Source: Mariniflexile sp. AS56
Lineage (GTDB): Bacteria > Bacteroidota > Bacteroidia > Flavobacteriales > Flavobacteriaceae
NCBI RefSeq assembly: GCF_030552475.1
Contig: NZ_JAUPED010000010.1
Coordinates: 124,001-188,000 of the forward strand
Length of the DNA stretch: 64,000 nucleotides
Direction of reading: 5' to 3'
Part shown: in pieces, positions 45,502 to 54,540 of the stretch
How the letters are laid out: every line of letters begins with the position of its first letter
Numbering within the stretch: position 1 is the stretch's first letter
Translations under genes and position numbers: made by a program
Notes under the pieces: model-generated
What the model was told of the DNA's origin: nothing
Databases searched by the model: none
Seen by the model: only the letters and a program-made list of their open reading frames with translations

Positions 45502-46170
45502 TTGATAATAGACGAATTAGAATACAACACAGAGCGTGAGCATTTGATTATACCCGAATACGGACGTCACATGCAAAAAATGATTAATTACGCGAAAACC
45601 CGAGATACTAAAGAAGAACGTAATAAAGTTGCTAAAGCCATTATTTCTGTAATGGGGAATATGCAACCACATTTAAGAGATGTTCCAGATTTTCAACATA
45701 AACTTTGGGATCAACTTTTTATAATGGCTAATTTTGAATTGGATGCCGATTCACCTTACGATAAGCCAACCAAAGAACTTTTAGAAGAACATCCAGAGCC
45801 TTTAGAATACCCACAAAATTTCCCGAAATATCGTTTTTACGGAAACAATATTAAAACCATGATTGATGTGGCGAATACATGGGAAGACGGCGACCTTAAG
45901 GAAGCGTTAAAGTACACCATTGCAAACCACATGAAAAAGTGTTTCTTAAATTGGAATAAAGATACTGTGGAAGATGATGTGATTTACGGGCATTTGTTTG
46001 AACTTTCTGGAGGGAAAATAAACTTAAAAAATTCGGATGAAGATTTATCAGACTCCACAAGTTTATTACGTACCAAAACGAAATTTTCTAGTACCAACAC
46101 AAGTAATAGTAACAAAAAAGGTAGCCATCATAAAAAAGGCGCCACTAATTATAAAAGAAAACGCTTCTAA
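45502..46170 (+). CDS. DUF4290 family protein, TTG start
   Basis: A 222-residue protein with the DUF4290 N-terminal pattern LEYNTEREHLIIPEYGRHM and LWDQLFIMANFELDADSPY, ending in a basic, low-complexity tail (STNTSNSNKKGSHHKKG). The only in-frame ATG upstream (45469) is followed by a stop within three codons, so the TTG at 45502 is the likely start (MIIDELEYN). Followed at five bases by murA, suggesting one operon. Function unknown. Confidence 0.88.
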   Translation: MIIDELEYNTEREHLIIPEYGRHMQKMINYAKTRDTKEERNKVAKAIISVMGNMQPHLRDVPDFQHKLWDQLFIMANFELDADSPYDKPTKELLEEHPEPLEYPQNFPKYRFYGNNIKTMIDVANTWEDGDLKEALKYTIANHMKKCFLNWNKDTVEDDVIYGHLFELSGGKINLKNSDEDLSDSTSLLRTKTKFSSTNTSNSNKKGSHHKKGATNYKRKRF

Positions 46171-46175
46171 ACTAT

Positions 46176-47486
46176 ATGGGAACATTTAAAATTGAAGGAG
46201 GTCACCAATTAAAAGGGAGTATACAGCCACAAGGTGCCAAAAATGAAGCACTACAAATATTATGTGCGGTTTTATTAACACCAGAATTGGTTACCATAAA
46301 GAACATTCCAGATATTGTGGATGTTAATAAGCTTATTAATTTATTAAGAAAGCTAGGTGTTAAAATTGAAAAATTAGCCCATGGTACATATACCTTTCAA
46401 GCGGATGATGTAAATTTAAAATACTTAGAATCGGACGAATTTAAAGTAGATGGCCGTGGCTTACGTGGTTCTATCATGATTGTTGGTCCGTTATTAGCAC
46501 GTTTTGGTAGAGGGTATATCCCGAAACCAGGTGGCGATAAAATTGGACGTCGTAGATTAGATACGCACTTTGAAGGTCTTATTAATTTAGGTGCTAAATT
46601 TAGATATAGTAAAGAAGAACAGTTTTACGGTGTTGAAGCAAAACGACTAAAAGGAGCTTATATGCTTTTAGAAGAAGCTTCGGTAACGGGAACTGCAAAT
46701 ATAGTGATGGCTGCGGTATTAGCCGAAGGACAAACTACCATTTACAATGCGGCGTGTGAACCTTATTTACAGCAGTTATGTAAAATGTTAAACCGCATGG
46801 GCGCTAAAATTAGTGGCGTAGGCTCTAATTTATTAGTGATTGATGGTGTTGATACTTTAGGTGGAACAGAACATACCATGTTGCCTGATATGATTGAAAT
46901 AGGTAGCTGGATTGGTCTTGCAGCTATGACTAAAAGTGAATTGACTATAACCAATGTTTCTTGGAACGATTTAGGAGTGATCCCGTCGGTTTTTAGAAAA
47001 TTAGGTATTACAGTTGAAAAGCGTGGTGACGATATTTTTATTCCAGCTCATACCAATGGTTACGAAATACAAAGTTTTATTGATGGTTCTATTTTAACCA
47101 TTTCTGATGCACCTTGGCCAGGGTTTACACCCGATTTATTAAGTATTGTTTTGGTAGTAGCAACGCAAGCGCGTGGTAGTGTGCTTATTCACCAAAAAAT
47201 GTTTGAAAGCCGTTTGTTTTTCGTTGATAAATTGATTGATATGGGAGCTAAAATTATACTTTGCGACCCGCATCGTGCTACCGTTATTGGGCACGATTAT
47301 AAATCTACTCTAAAAGCGACTAATATGACGTCTCCAGATATTCGTGCAGGGGTATCATTACTTATTGCGGCACTATCTGCAAAAGGGACATCGACTATTC
47401 AGAATATAGAACAAATTGATAGAGGTTACGAGCGTATTGACGAACGTTTACGTGCTATTGGTGCAAAAATAGAACGTATTGATTAA
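46176..47486 (+). CDS. murA: UDP-GlcNAc 1-carboxyvinyltransferase
   Basis: First committed step of peptidoglycan synthesis: adds enolpyruvate from PEP to UDP-GlcNAc. EPT-fold motifs are intact: GAKNEALQIL (Lys22-Asn23), GRRRLDTHFEGL and WPGFTPDLLS. The residue corresponding to the fosfomycin-binding Cys115 of E. coli lies in PKPGGDKIGRRRLD and is Asp121. Natural Asp variants occur in other bacteria and are known to be fosfomycin-insensitive. Length 436 aa is normal. Confidence 0.96.
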   Translation: MGTFKIEGGHQLKGSIQPQGAKNEALQILCAVLLTPELVTIKNIPDIVDVNKLINLLRKLGVKIEKLAHGTYTFQADDVNLKYLESDEFKVDGRGLRGSIMIVGPLLARFGRGYIPKPGGDKIGRRRLDTHFEGLINLGAKFRYSKEEQFYGVEAKRLKGAYMLLEEASVTGTANIVMAAVLAEGQTTIYNAACEPYLQQLCKMLNRMGAKISGVGSNLLVIDGVDTLGGTEHTMLPDMIEIGSWIGLAAMTKSELTITNVSWNDLGVIPSVFRKLGITVEKRGDDIFIPAHTNGYEIQSFIDGSILTISDAPWPGFTPDLLSIVLVVATQARGSVLIHQKMFESRLFFVDKLIDMGAKIILCDPHRATVIGHDYKSTLKATNMTSPDIRAGVSLLIAALSAKGTSTIQNIEQIDRGYERIDERLRAIGAKIERID

Positions 47487-47498
47487 TTTTTAAAAGTC

Positions 47499-47723
47499 TT
47501 AAAAGTTAGAATGTACAATTTTTAATTGGGAGTGGTGTTTTGGATGTGTATCTAAAACGCCACTTTCTGTTATAGAGGTAATGTAATCTTCTAAAACTGA
47601 AATGGGAATGTCCATACACTTGTTAGAATTAATACCGTCCTTAAATTCTATTTCTAAAATTTTATCCTTCTTATTGAAATTGAGGCTCTTAAGTATCGAT
47701 GGTATTAATTGTAAACGTATCAT
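47499..47723 (-). CDS. Small hypothetical protein (74 aa)
   Basis: Converges with murA, ends 12 bases from its stop. The product has a short beta-rich core (ILEIEFKDGINSNKCMDIPI) and a His-rich C-terminus (HPKHHSQLKIVH). No family recognised. Its coding-like composition supports it as a real gene. Confidence 0.6.
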   Translation of the reverse strand: MIRLQLIPSILKSLNFNKKDKILEIEFKDGINSNKCMDIPISVLEDYITSITESGVLDTHPKHHSQLKIVHSNF

Positions 47724-48034
47724 TTCAAATGGTATTAATTGGAATTAACCAAATATAATACTTAATGAAAGTAAAAAAAATACGCATATATACGTATTTT
47801 ATGTTTTATTTAGAGGAGGCTGTTTTGTTAGGAAGTAGCTAAACTTTCAGGAATGAAAGCAGTTTTGTTTTTCATAAAATAAAACACAGCTATTCTCTTA
47901 TTTTAATAGACAAATAGCATGTGTTAGAACATGGTGCTGTTTAAAATAGCTGTGTAAGCCTGTAAATGCACAGGTATTTAGTAATTGTTTATGAAATGGT
48001 ATAAAGATTTATGGCCAAATAGGACAAACGCTAT
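47724..48034. other. 311-base gap between two small genes
   Basis: No gene is visible. It contains an 11-bp inverted repeat, ACACAGCTATT (47884-47894) and AATAGCTGTGT (47945-47955), with 50 bases between. That spacing is compatible with a small structured RNA or a degraded insertion. Confidence 0.35.
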
Positions 48035-48250
48035 TTAAGGTCTACCTTTTAGTCGCTTTTCTATTTTTTGTTTGATAAGCGTTAATCGTTTCATCAACTC
48101 CATGATTTCTGGGTCTTTTTTCTCCTTGTAAATGGTATTCAAATTTAATATAAGATCCTTAGCTTCTCTTGATGCTTCTATACGTTCGCTTGTAGTTTTA
48201 AAAGTTTGTTTTCTTTGCTCGAACTCTAAAGCATTATCTATAATTTCCAT
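48035..48250 (-). CDS. Small helical protein (71 aa)
   Basis: Predicted almost wholly helical and highly charged (EQRKQTFKTTSERIEASREA, then IYKEKKDPEIMELMKRLTLI), probably a coiled coil. No domain recognised. Stands alone between the gap and the photolyase gene, on the same strand as the latter. Confidence 0.6.
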   Translation of the reverse strand: MEIIDNALEFEQRKQTFKTTSERIEASREAKDLILNLNTIYKEKKDPEIMELMKRLTLIKQKIEKRLKGRP

Positions 48251-48454
48251 GAATTTTAATTTATTTTTATTAAACTTTTGATAGGTTAATTATCAAAATC
48301 TTGCAAGATACTAAAGCTAGTAAATTTATACGTTTTTTAGTGCTATTATTAATGAAATATTAACAATTAGTACGTAAAATTGTAGCTATTAAGCTATAAT
48401 GTGATTAAATTCTAATTTTTAAGACCTAAAATATTGTTTTTTCGCGTTTTTAAA

Positions 48455-49759
48455 TTATTGTAAAGCGGCTTTGTAAACTCGTAAACAGCGTTCTCTAGCA
48501 AATTTATGGTCTACTATGGGAGCTGGGTAAGTGAGTTCTTGAAAATCGGGACACCATTGCTTAAGATACTCTTGATTTTTATCAAACTTTTCAATTTGCG
48601 TGGTTGGATTAAAAATTCTAAAATAAGGTGCAGCATCCACACCACAACCTGCAACCCATTGCCAATTACCAATATTACTTGCTAGTTCATAATCGTGTAG
48701 TTTTTCGGCAAAATAAGCCTCGCCCCAACGCCAATCTATAAGTAAATGTTTACATAAAAAACTACCTACCAACATACGTACGCGGTTATGCATAAAACCT
48801 GTTTGGTTAAGTTGGCGCATTCCAGCATCAACTAAAGGGTAGCCCGTAATACCTTTACACCATAATTTAAATTCCATTTCATTATTTCGCCATTCTATAC
48901 GTTCGTACTTAGGTTTAAAACTTTGGGTAACCGTGTGCGGAAAATGCCATAATACCGTCATAAAAAACTCCCGCCAAATAAGTTCTTGCCAAAACACTTC
49001 GTTTTGTTCAGTAATTGCTTTTTTTACCATATTACGAATGCTAACCGTACCAAAACGCAAGTGAGGCCCTAACCTAGAGGTGCTATCTTGTGAGGGGAAA
49101 TTACGAGTTGCTTCATAGTTCTGAATGAGATGCGGGGTAACTGTGAAATCGGCTATGGATTGCTGAGATGGTGTAAAAGCGATATCAATCAAACTTAAAT
49201 GGGGTAGTTGTTTATTTTTAATTGTGTTTTTTAAAACTGAATGGGTGTCAAAAGTATGTAAATCAGTAGTTTTAAAAAGTGATTTCCACTGTTTCATATA
49301 AGGTGTATACACCACATAAGGTGTACCGTCAGCTTTTAAAATATCGTTTTTCTCAAAAATGACTTGGTCCTTATAAGTTTTAAATTCAATTTGTGTTTCG
49401 GCTAAAAAAGCTTTTACTTCTTCATCACGGTTCTTGGCATAGGGTTCATAATCATGATTTGTGAAAACACCATCAATTTGGTATTCTTGACTTAAATTTT
49501 TAAAAACATCCAAGGGTTTGCCTAAGTACATGCCTAAACTACTGTTGTATTTCGTTTGAAGTGTTTCGCTTAAATTTTGAAGTGTTTTATGTATAAAAGT
49601 AACTCGCGCATCATTTATTGGGAGTTTTTCTAAAATTTCAGTATCAAAAATAAAAATGGGCAGGACGGGGTGTTTCCCGTTTAAAGCCTCAAATAAACCA
49701 TGATTATCTTCTAACCGTAAATCACGACGAAACCAAAAAATACTGATTGTCTGTTTCAT
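48455..49759 (-). CDS. phrB: Deoxyribodipyrimidine photolyase (cryptochrome/photolyase family)
   Basis: Repairs UV-made cyclobutane dimers with light and FAD. The N-terminal domain starts with ISIFWFRRDLRLEDNHGL. The FAD domain has SRLGPHLRFGTVSIR, WQELIWREFFM, DAGMRQLNQTGFMHNRVRM, RWGEAYFAEKLHDYELASN and the W-containing NWQWVAGCGVDAAPYFRIFN. The 434 aa length is normal for class I. It is the last gene of a leftward six-gene cluster linked to light and oxidative stress. Confidence 0.95.
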   Translation of the reverse strand: MKQTISIFWFRRDLRLEDNHGLFEALNGKHPVLPIFIFDTEILEKLPINDARVTFIHKTLQNLSETLQTKYNSSLGMYLGKPLDVFKNLSQEYQIDGVFTNHDYEPYAKNRDEEVKAFLAETQIEFKTYKDQVIFEKNDILKADGTPYVVYTPYMKQWKSLFKTTDLHTFDTHSVLKNTIKNKQLPHLSLIDIAFTPSQQSIADFTVTPHLIQNYEATRNFPSQDSTSRLGPHLRFGTVSIRNMVKKAITEQNEVFWQELIWREFFMTVLWHFPHTVTQSFKPKYERIEWRNNEMEFKLWCKGITGYPLVDAGMRQLNQTGFMHNRVRMLVGSFLCKHLLIDWRWGEAYFAEKLHDYELASNIGNWQWVAGCGVDAAPYFRIFNPTTQIEKFDKNQEYLKQWCPDFQELTYPAPIVDHKFARERCLRVYKAALQ

Positions 49760-49806
49760 TTAATTATAAAATAAGAATACTCTCGATTCGTTTCGAAAGC
49801 AACTGA

Positions 49807-50271
49807 TTATGAATATTTACCAAATAATGTTTCTAACTTTTCTGTTCTATAATTAAAGATTTCTTCTAGTTTTGGTTTAACTAGAAAGGGATGTGCTAAT
49901 TGCCCAAGAAACCCTAATGGAATTTTATAATCAATAATATCTTCCATTTCAACACCACAATCAATTTCTTTTATAAAATGTTTATGATGCCAAAGCGCAT
50001 AGGGTCCAAAACGCTGCTCGTCTACAAAGTACTGTTTGTGCTTAATATGGGTGATTTCTGTAACCCATTTAGTTTTTATACCTAAAACAGGTGTGACAAT
50101 ATATTGAATAATCTGTCCCGCATACATTGGTCTGTCAGCACCAGACATGATGTTAAACCCCATGTAGCTAGGCGTAATTGTTTTTAGATTTTTTGGGTCC
50201 GATAAAAACTCCCAAGCTTTATCGATGGTTATAGGAAGCTTTTGTTTTTTATGTAAGGTATATATCTTCAT
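49807..50271 (-). CDS. SRPBCC family protein
   Basis: A 154-residue helix-grip protein with ITIDKAWEFLSDPKNLKTIT at the N-terminus, like polyketide-cyclase/START-type ligand-binding proteins. The DUF2867-type SDR gene in the same cluster suggests a linked function; proteins of the two types occur fused or adjacent in other bacteria. Three bases separate it from the TspO gene. Confidence 0.85.
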   Translation of the reverse strand: MKIYTLHKKQKLPITIDKAWEFLSDPKNLKTITPSYMGFNIMSGADRPMYAGQIIQYIVTPVLGIKTKWVTEITHIKHKQYFVDEQRFGPYALWHHKHFIKEIDCGVEMEDIIDYKIPLGFLGQLAHPFLVKPKLEEIFNYRTEKLETLFGKYS

Positions 50272-50274
50272 AGG

Positions 50275-50736
50275 TTAATTGTTAAGTAAAATGTAAAGAT
50301 TAAGTGAATTGGCAATACATAACCATATAAAATAAGGTAGTATGAAAATTGATTTATAGCCTAGATTTTTTCTAAAATCATATAGAAAAATAGTAATAAT
50401 GGCCGTGAGTGTTAAAATAACAATGAGACCAAGATTGATAAGGTGTTGGTTAAAAAATACAAAATTCCACCCAACATTAAATATAAACTGTAAGGTGAAA
50501 AGTGTTTTTACTTTGCTGCTTGGCACTAAGGAATATAAGTATGCCATGTATATGGAGAAACAAACCATAATACTACTCCAGGCTGCTCCAAAAACCCAGC
50601 CAGTAGGGGTCCAAGGTGCTTTATTAAGTTGCATGTACCATTCGGTTTTTGGGCCATTTTCCATAAGCCAAACACCTATGCTTAAAGCGGCAAAATTAAT
50701 GATTAAAAACACAAAGAAGTACTTTAACTTTTTCAT
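50275..50736 (-). CDS. tspO: TspO/MBR family tryptophan-rich sensory protein
   Basis: A five-helix membrane protein binding porphyrins; in other bacteria it is linked to porphyrin turnover under light and oxidative stress. The motif KAPWTPTGWVFGAAWSSIM and further Trp residues identify it. Length 153 aa is normal. It overlaps the glutathione peroxidase gene by four bases. Confidence 0.92.
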   Translation of the reverse strand: MKKLKYFFVFLIINFAALSIGVWLMENGPKTEWYMQLNKAPWTPTGWVFGAAWSSIMVCFSIYMAYLYSLVPSSKVKTLFTLQFIFNVGWNFVFFNQHLINLGLIVILTLTAIITIFLYDFRKNLGYKSIFILPYFIWLCIANSLNLYILLNN

Positions 50737-51248
50737 TGTAGGTGTTGGGTTATTTTGTTGTTTAACGGGTATGTAGAAGATAAATAGTAATCTACTAAGC
50801 CGCCATTAGGATGTATTAAATATTTTTGGAAATTCCATTGTACCGAAGATTCTATTTCTCCGTTTTCATGTTTTTTTGTTAACCATTGGTATAAAGGGTG
50901 TTGGTTTGGTCCTTTTACTTCTAGTTTTTCAGTCATTAAAAAAGTTACACCGTAGTTAATTTCACAAAATGCTTGTATTTGGTTGCTAGTATCTAACTCT
51001 TGGTTTCCAAATTGGTTACATGGTACGCCTATAACCATTAATTTGTCTTGGTAGGTTGTGTATAGTTTTTGTAAATCTTTATACTGACTAGTAAAACCGC
51101 ACTTAGAAGCCACATTTACGAATAAAATGTATTTGTCTTTATAGGCAGATAACTGAATGGAGTCACCGTTAAGATTGTTCACTTTGATGTTGTAAATAGA
51201 TGTTTTAGTATCTATTTTTTGAATGATTGGAGAGAGTTGTGCTATCAT
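50733..51248 (-). CDS. Glutathione peroxidase family protein (Cys type)
   Basis: Reduces peroxides, in bacteria of this type probably with thioredoxin. The active site is VNVASKCGFTSQY (peroxidatic Cys), with CNQFGNQE (Gln) and SSVQWNFQKYLI (Trp, Asn) completing the tetrad. 171 aa is normal. Clustered with photolyase and TspO, consistent with photo-oxidative defence. Confidence 0.93.
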   Translation of the reverse strand: MIAQLSPIIQKIDTKTSIYNIKVNNLNGDSIQLSAYKDKYILFVNVASKCGFTSQYKDLQKLYTTYQDKLMVIGVPCNQFGNQELDTSNQIQAFCEINYGVTFLMTEKLEVKGPNQHPLYQWLTKKHENGEIESSVQWNFQKYLIHPNGGLVDYYLSSTYPLNNKITQHLQ

Positions 51249-51277
51249 AATTCTTTAAAAAGGTTTTTAATGTATAC

Positions 51278-51961
51278 TTATATTTTAAATGAAACAATAC
51301 CGCAATCCATCTTAAAAATTTGTCCAGATAAGGATGCGGCTTTATCAGAAATTAAGAATAAAGCCATGTCGGCAACTTCGTCTGGGTTTAATATTTTTTT
51401 TAACGGATGGCGTTCTGTAATGGTTTCAATCATTTGATCGTTTCTTAATAGTTTTGAGGCTAAAGTGGTGTTTGTAACTGTAGGAGCTATACCGTTTACT
51501 CTAATTTTTGGTGCGAGTTCTGCTCCTAAAGATTTAACCAAACCTTCAACCCCAGATTTTGATGTGGCAATGCTTGAGTGGAAGGGCATGCCTAATTGAG
51601 ATGCTACGGTACTAAACAGTAAAATAGAGGGATTGTTAGCCACTTTTAAAGCATTTAAATACTTCTGAATGACCTTTACTGCACCAAGCACATTAATTTC
51701 AAAATCTTTACGAAACTCATCTAAACTTAACCTTGAAAATGGTTTTAGGTTGATGCTACCAGGGCAATAAATCAATGCATCAATTGTTTCAATTATTGGT
51801 AAGTCATCCTTTAAAACATCACAAGTTATGTGTTGTAAATTAGAATGAGTTTCGTGGGGTGATGTTCGGCTTAAACTAATAATTCTATTGCTATTAATTA
51901 GTTTGCTTATTATGGCATTACCAATGCCTTTACTGCCGCCAATTACTACGATGGTTTTCAT
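51278..51961 (-). CDS. SDR family protein lacking the catalytic Tyr
   Basis: The Rossmann motif is VIGGSKGIGNAII (residues 7-19) and NAG is replaced by CPG (YCPGS, residues 65-69). The Ser-containing strand LLFSTVASQLG is present. At the YxxxK site the sequence is HSSIATSKSGVEG, so Lys135 is kept but the Tyr position is Ile131. The protein therefore may bind NAD(P)H without standard SDR chemistry, or use another acid. 227 aa. Part of the photolyase cluster, 29 bases after the next gene's end in reading order. Confidence 0.85.
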   Translation of the reverse strand: MKTIVVIGGSKGIGNAIISKLINSNRIISLSRTSPHETHSNLQHITCDVLKDDLPIIETIDALIYCPGSINLKPFSRLSLDEFRKDFEINVLGAVKVIQKYLNALKVANNPSILLFSTVASQLGMPFHSSIATSKSGVEGLVKSLGAELAPKIRVNGIAPTVTNTTLASKLLRNDQMIETITERHPLKKILNPDEVADMALFLISDKAASLSGQIFKMDCGIVSFKI

Positions 51962-51977
51962 TTTAATTAGCGTTTAT

Positions 51978-53420
51978 TTAATTTGTTAGTTTATTAATCA
52001 TGCCTTTGAATATTAACCCGTGAAACGGGAGTACACTGTACCAATACAACCTGCCAGCCAATCCTCGGGGGCGAAAGGTGGCAGTTTGTTTTAGCATGCC
52101 GTCTTCAATTTTGAATTCTAACCAAGCTTCACCTGGAAGTTTCATTTCAGCATAAAGCAATAATTTTTTTTCTTTTTTGTCGGCAAAAATAACGCGCCAG
52201 AAGTCTAAAGCATCTCCAACATCCAAGTCGGTAGGACTTGTTCTTCCGCGTCTTAAACCAATACCTCCAACTAGCTTGTCTACATAACCTCTTAGTTTCC
52301 AAAGAGTATTTCCGAAGTACCAACCTGTATTACCGCCAATACTCCATATTTTATTAATGGTTTTTTCTTCATCAATGACGGTTCGTTGTTTATAGTCTTT
52401 AAAACAACCATATTTGGGAACATTAACATATTTGTGAATTTGATTGCTTAACCTACCACTTACCATAGAATCCTTCCAGCTAGATACAATACTATTTTGT
52501 TCTATTTTCTCGAAAGCCAAAGTAACAGCCTCTTTATAAGGAATGGGTTGTACACTCAAAAGACTGTTGATGTTACTTGGTTTTCCAACTATTTGAATTC
52601 CCATACTATCTACCAAAGATGTGGCCAATTTATACGAGGTTGATGTTACAAAATAAAGCCAATACGAAGACAATTTCGGGGTCATTACAGGTACCGTAAC
52701 AATGTATCGTTTTAAACCGCGTACTTGAGCAAATTGCAAAAGCATGTCTTTATAGGTTAATATTTCTGGGCCAAAAATGTCGAATGATTGGTTGTAAACT
52801 TGAATATTGCCAGGTGCTTTTGATAAAAAAGCTAAAAGATCGCGAATCGCTAAAGGTTGCGTTTTGGTGTGTAACCATTTAGGAGTGATCATGAACGGTA
52901 GCTTTTCAACTAAATCTCTAATAATTTCAAATGAAGAGCTTCCAGAACCAACAATAATACCAGCCTTAAATATAGTAAGTGCGTATATGTTTGATGCTAA
53001 AATTTTTTCAACACGCTTTCTGGATCTCAAATGTTTTGAAAGCACATTTTCATTTGTAATTCCACCTAAATAGATTACTTGGTCGGCATTCGTGGTTTCA
53101 ATATAGTTTTTAAAATTTAATGCACATCTCGCTTCTAATATTTCAAAGTCATTTGAAATGTTAGACATGGAATGAATTAAGTAAAACGCAACATCAATGT
53201 CGTTGGGAATGTTTTTTAAAGTTTCTGGTTCTAAAAAATCAGCTTCAATAAGTTGAATGTGTGAGTCTTCAATGTACGTTTTGTCTGCTCTTGCTAAATC
53301 CCTAACAGCGCAAACTACGGTGTGTCCATCGTTTATAAGCATAGGGATTAACCTTTTTCCTATATAACCTGTTCCACCTGTAACTAGAATTTTCATAGCT
53401 CCTTTAAAATTTGAATGCAT
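51978..53420 (-). CDS. NAD(P)-binding SDR-like protein with DUF2867 domain
   Basis: An atypical SDR N-terminal half (ILVTGGTGYIGKRLIPMLI) fused to a C-terminal DUF2867 domain (GDALDFWRVIFADKKEKKLL, then RGLAGRLYWYSVLPFHGL). The start may be 53420 or the inner ATG at 53396 (MKILVTGG). First gene of the six-gene cluster. The region upstream has an inverted TGTAAAT/ATTTACA pair (53443-53449 and 53467-53473), a possible operator; no MerR/CarH-type light regulator lies in the window. Confidence 0.9.
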   Translation of the reverse strand: MHSNFKGAMKILVTGGTGYIGKRLIPMLINDGHTVVCAVRDLARADKTYIEDSHIQLIEADFLEPETLKNIPNDIDVAFYLIHSMSNISNDFEILEARCALNFKNYIETTNADQVIYLGGITNENVLSKHLRSRKRVEKILASNIYALTIFKAGIIVGSGSSSFEIIRDLVEKLPFMITPKWLHTKTQPLAIRDLLAFLSKAPGNIQVYNQSFDIFGPEILTYKDMLLQFAQVRGLKRYIVTVPVMTPKLSSYWLYFVTSTSYKLATSLVDSMGIQIVGKPSNINSLLSVQPIPYKEAVTLAFEKIEQNSIVSSWKDSMVSGRLSNQIHKYVNVPKYGCFKDYKQRTVIDEEKTINKIWSIGGNTGWYFGNTLWKLRGYVDKLVGGIGLRRGRTSPTDLDVGDALDFWRVIFADKKEKKLLLYAEMKLPGEAWLEFKIEDGMLKQTATFRPRGLAGRLYWYSVLPFHGLIFKGMINKLTN

Positions 53421-53624
53421 TTGTTAATAAGAACATCCTTGGTGTAAATGTACGAAATGTTTAACGATTTACAATAAAAGTTAAACAAAATAATTTTCTT
53501 ACTTTAAAATAGCACAGGTAGTAGGACTAAGAATGTTGATGAATATTTAGGTTTTTGTTAACATTTTAGGAGTATGTAATGCTTAATTTTATAAAAACAA
53601 TAAAAAAACTTAAAACGATTGAAA

Positions 53625-54476
53625 ATGAGAAAATTACTATTAACATTTATGGCTGCAACAGTTGCTTTTGCTGTTAATGCGCAAATTGAAACACCACAAC
53701 CGAGCCCTCTAAGTAAAATAGAGCAAAAAATAGGTTTAACCGATGTGACTTTAGAGTACTCTAGACCTTCTATGAGGGATCGTTCTGTGTTTGGTAACCT
53801 AGTGCCTTATGGTAAACTTTGGCGTTTAGGTGCTAATGCAAGCACTAAAATTACTTTTAGCACGAAGGTAACTCTTGGAGGTAAAACTATTGACGCGGGA
53901 AGTTATGCTGTTTATGCAACACCAAATGAAACGTCATGGAATGTGGTATTCTATAACGATACATCAAACTGGGGGACACCAAAAGAATTAGACGATTCTA
54001 AAGTTGTTGCTACAGTGAATGCGGAAGTGTACCCAATGCCAATGAAAATTGAAACTTTCACGATGACTTTTGATGATTTATCTAATAGTTCGGCTGTTTT
54101 AGGTATGCTTTGGGAAAATGTATATGCTGGTGTTAAAATTGAAGTACCAACAGATGATATGGTTTTGGCTAATATTAATGATGTTATGAATGGTACTCCA
54201 AAAGGTAACGATTACTATGCTGCTGCGGTTTACTATTTACAAGAAGGAAAAGATATTAAACAAGCAAAAACCTGGATTGATAAGGCTATTACTATGGCAG
54301 GTGATAAAGTAGCATTTTGGCAATTAAGACAACAGTCTTTAATCTATGCTAAGGCTGGTGATAAAAAAGGAGCTATTGCTGCTGCTAAAAAATCGTTAGC
54401 TGCTGCTGAAAAAGCTGAAAATGCTGATTATGTAAAGATGAATAAAGACTCGCTTAAAGAGTGGGGAAGTATGTAA
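53625..54476 (+). CDS. DUF2911 family secreted protein
   Basis: Signal peptide ending FAVNAQ. The DUF2911 domain (VTLEYSRPSMRDRSVFGNLV, then PYGKLWRLGANASTKITFS, near residues 40-85) fills the middle, and the C-terminal part is helical (TPR-like, QAKTWIDKAITMAGDKVAFW). ATG at 53625 is used; TTG at 53619 is in frame. Function of the family is unknown. Converges with the Gfo/Idh gene at a shared terminator. Confidence 0.9.
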   Translation: MRKLLLTFMAATVAFAVNAQIETPQPSPLSKIEQKIGLTDVTLEYSRPSMRDRSVFGNLVPYGKLWRLGANASTKITFSTKVTLGGKTIDAGSYAVYATPNETSWNVVFYNDTSNWGTPKELDDSKVVATVNAEVYPMPMKIETFTMTFDDLSNSSAVLGMLWENVYAGVKIEVPTDDMVLANINDVMNGTPKGNDYYAAAVYYLQEGKDIKQAKTWIDKAITMAGDKVAFWQLRQQSLIYAKAGDKKGAIAAAKKSLAAAEKAENADYVKMNKDSLKEWGSM

Positions 54477-54503
54477 TATATAGAATTAGATACTAATACA
54501 TAA

Positions 54504-54538
54504 AACAAAAGCGCAACCTATAAAGTTGCGCTTTTGTT
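54504..54538. terminator. Bidirectional terminator between converging genes
   Basis: AACAAAAGCGCAAC (54504-54517), loop CTATAAA, GTTGCGCTTTTGTT (54525-54538). A perfect 14-bp stem, three bases from the Gfo/Idh stop and 28 from the DUF2911 stop. Confidence 0.9.
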
Positions 54539-54540
54539 GT

